64,000 nt of DNA from NCBI GenBank assembly GCA_918026815.1, contig CAKJVC010000092.1, positions 434,001-498,000 on the forward strand. The letters run 5' to 3'. This document shows positions 56,081 through 64,000 of this stretch, in pieces. Position numbers and translations under genes: made by a program. The notes under the pieces are model-generated. The model made no database searches. It saw nothing but the letters and a program-made list of their open reading frames with translations, and was not told where the DNA came from. Origin of the DNA: Chalara sp. BL73. Lineage: Eukaryota > Ascomycota > Leotiomycetes > Helotiales. Position 1 is the stretch's first letter. Each line of letters begins with the position of its first letter.

Positions 56081-56800
56081 TTATCTTCTTGCCAGACCTG
56101 GAGCAGCAGTGTATCTTTCCTCCCTCTCCGTCTTGAACATAACTTGCACCCAGAACTCCTTCAAATCTGCATCCCACCACGTCCAGAACCGGTCATTTGT
56201 CCTATCCACCTCCCGTGCCTGGAGCTTAAACCCACACGTCTCATATGGCTCTGCAGCAACCAGCATATATTGAAAGTTCTTGTCAGGAGGATCCTCCACC
56301 TTCTGCTCATACGCGCTCATGAACCGTACCTTGGGCTCCATATCATGCGAAATTTCTGGATACTGCAGTTGGAATAACAAACCCTGCTGTCTCGTAACCG
56401 GATCCCTCGTCTTCGTAATCTTGTACCCAGGGCGTCCAATCTTCACAACATTCTTCCTTACGCTAACTTGAGCGCCGACCATGCCAATCGGCAGGCCTGT
56501 TATCGGATCGGTGCCAGCGCGTCCTTCCTTCTGCTCTCGTGCTGCGCGACGCGCGAGGTTGGTTTGATGCTTGCGACCTTGAGTATGGGCGAGGTAGGAA
56601 CCGTCATTTTGATGGACTGTAAGGCAGAGACGACATTCGAAGGAGCCGACATGGTTCTTGAAAAAATAAGGATCTTTGTCTAGATCGATGGTCTCAAGAG
56701 CGAGCTTGCGAAGACGTTCTCGTCGATCAGCGTTTGTGGCAGAAGTAGATGCGACACCACCGCCACCAAACTTCGAACCAGCGCGATTTTGGTAATCCAT
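56081..56800 (-). CDS. SF3a subunit 2 (Prp11/Sap62), U2 snRNP
   Basis: Spliceosome component of the SF3a complex that helps U2 bind the branch site. Single exon, 239 aa. N-terminal MDYQNRAGSKFGGGGVAS and ETIDLDKDPYFFKNHVG are family hallmarks, followed by the matrin-type C2H2 zinc finger (FECRLCLTVHQNDGSYLAHT, QGRKHQTNL). Then RNVVKIGRPGYK-like block (KNVVKIGRPGYKITKTRDP), QLQYPEISHDMEPKVRFMSA and the C-terminal DRFWTWWDADLKEFWVQVMF. Length is that of the fungal protein, lacking the long Pro-rich tail of animal SF3A2. Divergent from TBCE with only 164 bases between starts. Confidence 0.97.
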   Translation of the reverse strand: MDYQNRAGSKFGGGGVASTSATNADRRERLRKLALETIDLDKDPYFFKNHVGSFECRLCLTVHQNDGSYLAHTQGRKHQTNLARRAAREQKEGRAGTDPITGLPIGMVGAQVSVRKNVVKIGRPGYKITKTRDPVTRQQGLLFQLQYPEISHDMEPKVRFMSAYEQKVEDPPDKNFQYMLVAAEPYETCGFKLQAREVDRTNDRFWTWWDADLKEFWVQVMFKTEREERYTAAPGLARR

Positions 56801-56964
56801 ATGATAGAATGAATCAAATTAGTGGCTTTGAGTTGTGTTATATTCAGATGTTGCGATGATGGAAATAGCGAGGTTGATAAAAAGTTATGGGAGCCGAGTT
56901 CTTCAGCCTCAGCCTTTTCTCCCGAAGAGGCAATGCGAGGCTGCAACGAAAATTCACCAAAACG
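56801..56964. promoter_or_regulatory. short divergent promoter SF3A2/TBCE
   Basis: 164 bases between two ATGs on opposite strands, so both genes must use overlapping promoter sequence. Confidence 0.6.
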
Positions 56965-58771
56965 ATGCCAACATACCATGTAGGCCAACGTGTCTCCTTT
57001 AAATCTGCATTATGTACCATTCAATATATTGGTCCAGTCGAGGGCACAGATAGAGAATGGCTAGGGGTGGAGTGGGATGACCCAAAGAGAGGTAAACATA
57101 ATGGAGAGAATAATGGCAGGAAGTACTTTACTTGTAAGTTGGAGGATATTTCTTACCCTATTGATTGATTAATTTCTTTCTAGGTAAAAGTTTCTCACCT
57201 ACAGCGGCTTCTTTCATCGCCATCACAAGAAATCCAGACTCAGAACAGAGCTTCGTCGAAGCTGTGCGGGAGAAATATGCCACAGATATCATTAACCAGC
57301 CCTTCACTATAGCTCTGGACAAGCCAATTGAGATATCTGGGAAGACTGTTGAAGAAGTCGGGTTCGAAAAAATCAAGAAGCAGCAGTCCCAACTTCATGA
57401 ACTAAAGATAGTTCTGGTCGATGGGTACAGGATCAATAAAGCCGGTCCACATAATACAATTAAACATGTCTGTCCCAAGATTATGGAGCTAGACTTGAGC
57501 CGAAACCTTTTTGAAGACTGTTCTGAAATAATTAAAATATGTGAAGAGCTCGATAGTGTCCGAAGTCTCAGACTCAAGTAAGTGCAAGAGCTATATGGTA
57601 TATAAGTTTCTCACACATTTCTAGTGGAAATCGACTAGAGATTCTGTCAACAGATATGGAGAAGGCATCTCAAGCTTTTGACAGTATTCAAGAACTGGAA
57701 TTGGACGATATCCTATCTTCTTGGGATGATATTTGTCTTCTTACGCAGACCTTCAAGTCACTGTCTAAATTGACTGCATCGTCCAATAGTCTCGGTGCTG
57801 TTTCATCTCCGTTGTTAACAACAAATTTGAGATCCTTAACTCTAGAATACAATAACTTCACAAGTCTTTCTGATCTTTTACCGCTCACAGAAATGGCTTC
57901 TTTGGAATCGCTCCATCTCAAGGGCAATAGGATAAGCCGAGCATACACAACACCGCCTAGTTTCGGGCGGAACCTCTGCTATATCGACTTGTCATATAAT
58001 CAAGTCACCAATTGGGAATTTCTGGATGCCATGACGGACATATTTCCAGGAATGACAGCTCTGCGTTTCTCAAACAATCCCATTTACGACAATCTTTCCA
58101 AAGAGACTGGATCCGCTACAAGCATTGACGATGGCTACATGCTCACCCTAGCACGCCTGGGAAATCTAAAAACCTTGAACTTTAGCAACATCACAAGCGA
58201 GGAGCGCCGCAGTGGCGAGATGTTCTACCTCTCCCGCATCGGACAAGCAATGGCTAAAGTCCCAGAAGCCGAAGAGCATACCGTGGCTTCACGACACAAA
58301 CGCTATGCGGAGCTTTGTGAAACATATGGGGAACCGACAGTTGTGAGAAGGTCAGCTGAGACGATTAATCCCGATTTCCTGGAAGCGCGCTTAATTAAGT
58401 TTACGTTCTATCTCCGGCCTGGGACAAACAAGGGTCAAGAGGAGGCAATCACTAAAGTAAAGGAGATTCCGAAGGGTTTTGATATCTATAGGGTCAAGGG
58501 GATTGTCGGGAGGTTATTTGGGTTGCGGCCATTGAGTTTGAGGTTGATATGGGAGACTGGAGAGTGGGATCCTGTTGCTGGGTATGAAGAGGAAGAGGAA
58601 TCAGATGATAGTAATGATGAAGGGACAGAAAGGATAGTTGATGCCGAAACTGCGACGCGAAGAGAAAGAGGCAAGTGGATGAAGAGAGAGGTGGAGATTG
58701 AGGATAGCACCAGGCAAGTTGGTTTCTGTGTTGATGGTATGGAAGCTACAGTCCGAGTGGAATTAAGATGA
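56965..58771 (+). CDS. tubulin-folding cofactor E (TBCE; Pac2/Alp21)
   Basis: Chaperone that helps assemble alpha/beta-tubulin heterodimers. Exons 56965-57133, 57184-57577, 57625-58771; introns of 50 and 47 nt; 569 aa, phases consistent. N-terminal CAP-Gly domain: VGQRVSFKSALCTIQYIGPV, EWLGVEWDDPKRGKHNGENN, GRKYFTC|KSFSP. Then leucine-rich repeats (IMELDLSRNLFEDCSEI, NGNRLEIL, LRSLTLEYNNF, LESLHLKGNRIS, LCYIDLSYNQVTNW) and an LRR cap (NLKTLNFSNI, AELCETYGEP). C-terminal ubiquitin-like region with an acidic EEEEESDDSNDEG insertion. The domain order is diagnostic. Confidence 0.96.
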
Positions 58772-59036
58772 ACAGCCATGTTTGCTCATACAAGTATGAA
58801 TGCTATATTTATCGGACAATGCCCTTTTAGTCTCCGTATCCTAAGTGTTTGCACTCGCGTTCAATTCCAACAATCATTCATTTGGCTGCATGGTATTCTG
58901 CTTCGTTTTCACATCATCTGCAAACGCCACAGAGCTTTTGGATCAATTAGTTCTTCGCTCGCACTCTATATCTACTCAGTCATGCCTTTATACCGCTGTG
59001 CATCTTCAATAGATAGCAATATTACCACAATCAACC

Positions 59037-60083
59037 ATGTCTCCACCACTCGAGCATTCCCTCAATGTTCAGAGGAGCAAGCTAAAACCCTCCTTCTTCG
59101 TCGTTCGCAACACAGGTGAAGTGGTCCCTCTCATCGCTGTCGACGAGCTCATACCAGGAACCAACATTCCCGGCGTCCCTCGCTCCCTCGACCTCAAAGA
59201 CACAATCGGAGTGCTGAACCTAGGAATCCAACGACACCCAGGGGCATACTATCGACTCTCAACCCCTCCATCTTCAAACCCAAACTCCAGCCCCAACGAG
59301 CTTGCGGCTCGAAGTAAGTACGTCGCCAATGCCCTTTTCATCCCAAACCCCAAGTAACAATAGAACAGAATCTCGCTTCAAGAATCAAAAAAGCAGCCAC
59401 CGATCATCAACCTCCCGAATCCAAGCGCACCTGCGTCCACATCACTTCTCAAGCCCGCCGGCGTGGCCGCTCCTCCCGCGCACACGACGACCACCGCAAG
59501 CCACGCAAGACAGAATAACCAGCAGGAGAGAAACGAAACGACGCTCTGTCGCCACTGGTGCACGCACGGCATCTGCAAATGGGGCCAGGCGTGCCGCTAC
59601 CGGCACATCATGCCGATGACGACGTCCGGGCTGCGCGAGGCTGGGCTGAGCGACTGGCCGGGTTGGTATCGCAGCTTGAACCCGGGTTATTTCGCAGGTG
59701 AGGTGGTACACGGGCATCGTCATCACCATCACCATCCTCCTTCGGGGAACCATGGCAGGAGGGGACAGGCCAGGCTATGTCGGGAGGTTTGTTGCGCGGG
59801 CGGCACTGGTAATGGGGGAGGCAACGGGGATGCGGGATGGAAGGGCAAAGGGGAGAAGGAGCTGGGTGGGCAGGCTCTACAGCGCCTGAGGGGGTTGGGG
59901 AGGGAGGTTGATGGGAAGAGCGGCGCGGGAGAGAGGCTTAGCGGGAGTTTGGTGTTGGAGCGGGCGCAGGCGAGAGATACGAGGGGTTGGGAGGAGGAAA
60001 GCAGCGATGAGGAAGAGGGGCATACGGCGCGGCAAAGGGCCGTTGAACAGAGGAGTGGAAAGGAGAAGTTGGTCGATGTTTGA
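59037..60083 (+). CDS. CCCH zinc-finger protein
   Basis: Probable RNA-binding protein. Exons 59037-59313 and 59383-60083, intron 69 nt with GTAAGT donor; 325 aa. The acceptor at 59382 (CTTCAAG) was chosen because it alone joins both frames; the nearer AG at 59363 does not. N-terminus has a conserved-looking block FFVVRNTGEVVPLIAVDELI and GVLNLGIQRHPGAYYRLS. A single finger CRHWCTHGICKWGQACRYRH has exact C-x8-C-x5-C-x3-H spacing, followed by DWPGWYRSLNPGYF. The rest is Gly/Arg/Glu-rich and includes HGHRHHHHHPP. Target unknown; a single CCCH finger with this N-terminal block is widespread in ascomycetes, without a name I can give. Confidence 0.82.
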
Positions 60084-60735
60084 GATTACCATCTGCTCAG
60101 AGCAACATACTAGTGGTGTGCTAATGATTGATTATGTTTCTGCTTCTAATATAGGAACCTGGGATTAAATGGATAGGCCGCTTTGGGGAAGGACTGTAGA
60201 AGGTCTGTAGATGGTGTCCAAATTTGTATTGTGAAGGGGTTAACATGGTCAAGACCATAATGCAAGCATAGTACGCAATTAACATCTATTGAGAACTCAT
60301 ACTTCATTTTACTTTTCATTCATTCATTGGGAGTGAGCTCAACGATGCGCTGTATACATCAGATCTATAGCCCCAACCCCGAAAATGCCCAACGTAGTCA
60401 TTCCGCGTTCGAAAAAACCACGCCACGAGAAGCATATGCAGACCGCTCATAATGCGCCATAGTTCCTAATATCTGAAAGTGCACTACCATATCCTATTAA
60501 GAGGCATGGCTCAAGTGCTCTGCGTGAAGATGCACAACCGCATGAAACCACAGAGATATGGTTTTTGTGCTGGAAAGAAAATGCAAGACAAAGTAGTACA
60601 TGCGGAAGAGGTTCTGTAGAAACCATGACATTTGCCCACGTATCAACATATCGCAAACACAGGTGATTTATTCGTGCTCGCCCAAGCTTTAGCAACGATG
60701 CGAAAGGATAATGTGAAGATTTGCTCAAGAGGAGC
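60084..60735. other. intergenic, no gene seen
   Basis: About 650 bases between the convergent CCCH and kinase genes. No gene. Confidence 0.5.
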
Positions 60736-62861
60736 TCATCTGTAGTTGTTATCGAATCGCTTGAATGTATAGCCGATGAAAGGTAGATCTAGTTCTGGTG
60801 CATCTGCACGAGCATCATATCCATTTGCAGCCGCAGCAGCCTTGAGATGCGTAGCATTGTCTGTCTGGTCAATCTCATCAACTGGAAAGTACTGAGTATC
60901 GGTAAGCGATTCCAACTTGGGCTCAAATGGCGCGCGGATTTTGCGAAGGTTGTGAAAATCAACTCCACGGAAAAAGCGGTGACTCTTAATTTCATCTGCC
61001 CCTCCACGACCAAGACGGTGCTCACTGTCACAAACAAGACTACAAACAATGGTCAGCTTAGGAATATATAATCTAGAGCTCCGTCTTACCTCCGAATCAA
61101 ATTCTCCGCCTCTGCACCCAATTGGACATCCGCAGGGAAGTAAAGGGTTTGATGCCAATTGACAATCTTGCGGTACGTATCGTGAGCGTCCTCAGCACAG
61201 AATGGAGGCCATCCAACTTGACACTCGAACATAATCGTGCCCAGGCTCCACCAATCACAGTCATAACTATAGCCCTTACCGCTGAAGATCTCAGGAGCAA
61301 TATAGTCTGGGGTGCCAACGGTCGAGTATGCCATTACTCTTCGTGATCTACGCCAGTCATTGATAACGCCACGATTGCTGACAGTCAGGTTGATCTTGTC
61401 CAAGCTGATTGATTGACGGTTACGCGATTGTCCACTCTTTGTTGGTCCCTTGAGAAGGTTTTGATAGTAGGTATTGTCATGTAGAGGGTGGAAGCCAGTT
61501 GAAAGACCAAAATCAGTCAACTTGACATGACCGCCACGATCAAGAAGGATATTATCAGGTTTGATGTCACTATACTCGTCAGTACAATTGTTGTGAACAA
61601 CATTGGTCTTTCAGACAGAAAGATAAGCTGGGCTCATTGACGTACCGATGGACAAAGCCTAAAGCGTGTACTGCCTCAATTGCCAATATGATCTCTGCAA
61701 TATAGAAGCGAGTGATGTCCTCGGAGAAGATCTCATACTTGATGAGCATAGTCATAAGATCTCCACCAGGTAAGAACTCCATTAACATATAAAGAAAGTC
61801 GGCATCTTGGAAGGTGGTGTATAGCTTGACGACCCAGGGACTGTCTGACTCAGCCAAGATATCGCGCTCTGCTCTGACATGAGCAAGCTGATCCTTCTTA
61901 AACATCTCTTTCTTGATCAGAGATTTCATAGCATAAACCTTTCCGTCTGACTTCTTCGTGACAAGTTTAACCTCGCCGAAAGCACCCTTTCCTATGATCT
62001 TTTGGGTGGTATAGTTCTCGGGCTTATCCTTGGTCCGCAAGAATCTCAAGTACTTAGCTTCCTGTTTGCCAGAGGCTTCCCATGCTGTTTGGCGACTTTT
62101 GGGACTCTTGCTAGGGTCCTTTAACAGTGTCTCCAATCCACTTTGCCTATACATATAGTGAGTTAGTAGCTTCCTTTCTTGGGGAGAGGCTCAGGATCAG
62201 TGAAGGCTAACCTTTGGTTTCGGTCCTTGGCATGAGTGACACTGTTCTTGAAGAAGCCTTCGGCCAACGTCTTACACTTTGACTGATTGACAGTTGCATA
62301 AGGATATCTCTCTGGGTCTCTCACAGGGGCGATCTCGAATTCTAGTGTGCGATAGGTTTGTCGTGGCATTGGTGCTGTTAGATAGCTCCCATAGCCATAC
62401 CCAGATTGTTGTCCCGGAGTCCCAGCTGTGCGGGGTCGTTGGCCAGATGGGAGTTGACGATTTCCAAGAGGCGAGGCTCGGCCCCCAATTAGGTTTTGTT
62501 GCGAGAATTGCTGGACCATGCCATTAGTAGCATCTGCCAAGGGGGCTCTCGATTGTTGCTGGTAAGCGGCTTGAGGTGGTTGAGGTGTTTGCTGATAGGC
62601 AGCTCCAGGAGGTGGTTGGGGATAAGAAGGAGGGTATGGGTTGTTATTGAAGTATCCAGCTGGGGCAAAGCCAGTGGAATAGTTCTGTTGCTGGCCGCCA
62701 TTCTGCAGATATGCTTGTTGGTTGCCTTGACCCTGGTGCGGGAAAATGGGATTGGGAAAGGTGGATGGAGTAGTGGGATAGTTTCGACTGTCTGCGATGG
62801 GATACTTGTTGTCGAAGTTCAGGTGAAGACGGTTGTTAGGGGCTTGATTACTGTTGTCCAT
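60736..62861 (-). CDS. NDR/LATS-family Ser/Thr kinase (COT1/Cbk1/Orb6)
   Basis: AGC-group kinase controlling hyphal tip growth and cell separation in the MOR/RAM pathway. Four exons: 62212-62861, 61646-62146, 61090-61569, 60736-61039; introns of 65, 76 and 50 nt; 644 aa, phases consistent. N-terminus is Gln/Pro/Asn-rich. The Mob-binding region precedes the kinase ([24 protein letters not shown]). Kinase domain: [56 protein letters not shown], an NDR-type activation-segment insert ([15 protein letters not shown]), [15 protein letters not shown]-terminal hydrophobic motif [12 protein letters not shown] fits NDR kinases. The intron inside HRD is between H-R and D. Confidence 0.96.
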
Positions 62862-64000
62862 CTTGAAGGTGGATCTCGCTGGGCCTGAAGACCGACCTCA
62901 AGGATAGTTTGTCGACGTGGAGAAGTTGTGCGGACAGAGATGGCGTCTTGGTGAGGGCTCCGGTAGAAATTCAGAAAATCCGAAGTCTTGATTCCTGGCT
63001 CGCTATGGCCTGTTTCGCGTTCGGTGCTCCTCGTTTGATCCTATTCACCTCGTACTCCACTTATATCACCTTCCTCACGGTTTTAAGTCGTGTCGGCTGA
63101 GATTGGGTGAGCTCCTTAGGCTCAAGCTAGGAGTCCCTATGCGTACAACTCCACCTCAGTAGCCCAAGTAAATTTTTGCTTGCACGGTTCCGCGATGTTG
63201 GAGCGTGGACGAGATGGTGGTGAAATCAATGGCAGAGTCAAAAAAGGGATGGACGGTTCGCTTAGCTCTTTTGGTGGGGTTTTGGGTTTTGGGTTCTGGG
63301 TTCTGGGTCAGTGGCAGGCGGTGACGGGACTTTGTTCTTGACCTTAAAATTATAGTGTCAGGGCTGTTTTCCTACCCTCAAGTACGTTGTTGATGGAAGG
63401 GCACGACTGGAATGAATCATACAAGCAGCACCTCAATACCTGAAGTTGAAACTATTAAAAATTTGGTACTCGCTGTATTGCTGACAAGCATCTGCTAATG
63501 GAACACAAAAGTTCCACAATAGTCAGATATTGCAGTTCAGACCAGGGGGGAAGCAAGAACAAGCTGCATTGACCCCCTTATTCACAGCTATTCGAGCATC
63601 CAATGGGGCCAGTAAAGACTGCCCGCCAGCCTGCCCGCCAGCCGCTCAAAGCATTTATCAAGACACAATTCGTCAGCCTGGAATGCGAACTGAACTTTCC
63701 CGGCGAGCACGTGGGTATGAACCATGGTAACTGTCCATGCAATGTGAGCTGTAAGTCCAGGTACTGGACTTGTACTGCCTGCAGAGTCTTTGGCTCTGGA
63801 CTTGACTTGAGTAACTAAATACAGTCCGCCGCTATAGTATAACCCGGAGAGTATGCCGTGAATGACTTATCAAAGGTGATATATTGGCTGTAGTGCCATG
63901 GACTTGATCCAAACATTTTCATATCTTTGCGGCTACTCATAGCTGGTTCGTTGGTCAAGTCTTGAGGGGATCATCTTTCCCCTGTAGCTAAGGCGAGTCA
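62862..64000. other. upstream region of the kinase gene, no gene seen
   Basis: About 1.1 kb to the window end. Contains the kinase promoter and leader, a short direct repeat (CTGCCCGCCAGC-like, around 63620-63650) and small ORFs without coding character. Confidence 0.5.

Noticed and set aside
1..64000. CRISPR arrays, bacterial operons or phage genes
   Set aside because: The window is fungal nuclear DNA; no regularly spaced repeats or prokaryotic gene organisation were seen.

Overview
The window is nuclear DNA of a filamentous ascomycete (Pezizomycotina). The evidence is short spliceosomal introns of mostly 44-99 nt with GTANGT donors and CTAAC-type branch sites, and a gene set typical of the group: a GT15 mannosyltransferase, an RTA1-family membrane protein, a GPI-anchored Cys-rich wall protein, a COT1/Cbk1 kinase and an FtsJ-like methyltransferase family member. 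The protein sequences look like Leotiomycetes (Helotiales), but that placement is an impression and not a test.

Layout. 1-8.9 kb holds the 3' end of the HIRA/Hir1 histone chaperone, a GT15 alpha-1,2-mannosyltransferase, a mitochondrially targeted helical protein, an unknown acidic protein and a HIT-family hydrolase. 8.9-12.6 kb is gene-poor. 12.6-14.4 kb encodes a bHLH transcription factor with a long gene-free upstream region reaching about 18.5 kb. 18.5-25.6 kb carries SFT2 and a LARP1-type La-module protein. 26.5 kb has a tRNA-Met(CAT). 27.8-36.4 kb is an accessory-like stretch with an FtsJ-like methyltransferase, a GPI-anchored protein, an RTA1-like protein and an MFS/monocarboxylate-type transporter. 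38.2-48.4 kb carries a three-LIM paxillin-like protein, a GC-rich cyanamide hydratase, a small conserved protein, SUMO, CMC4 and an SR protein (Srp2-like). 48.9-62.9 kb is dense in housekeeping genes: NDC80, PEX14, an HSL-type esterase, tRNA-Ala(AGC), SF3A2/PRP11, TBCE, a CCCH zinc-finger protein and the COT1/Cbk1 kinase.

The genes do not form one pathway. They cover chromatin (HIR1), the kinetochore and microtubules (NDC80, TBCE), splicing (SF3A2, SRP2), peroxisomes (PEX14), mitochondria (CMC4 and the helical protein), secretion and wall (SFT2, GT15, GPI protein) and polarity (COT1, LIM protein). Two close head-to-head pairs share short promoters: NDC80/PEX14 and SF3A2/TBCE.

The most remarkable observation is the tRNA-Met gene. 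Besides an ordinary anticodon-loop intron, its T-arm is interrupted by 51 nt that begin GTAAGT, contain CCTAAC and end CAG. Removing exactly this segment restores perfect T-stem and acceptor-stem pairing, so it looks like a spliceosomal-type intron inside a Pol III tRNA gene. Other points of interest are a 7-nt microexon in PEX14, a 13-nt microexon plus an ATG-only first exon in CMC4, a GC-AG intron in the methyltransferase, a 415-nt weak-donor intron in the SR gene, and three genes whose N-termini appear to sit in a shifted frame.
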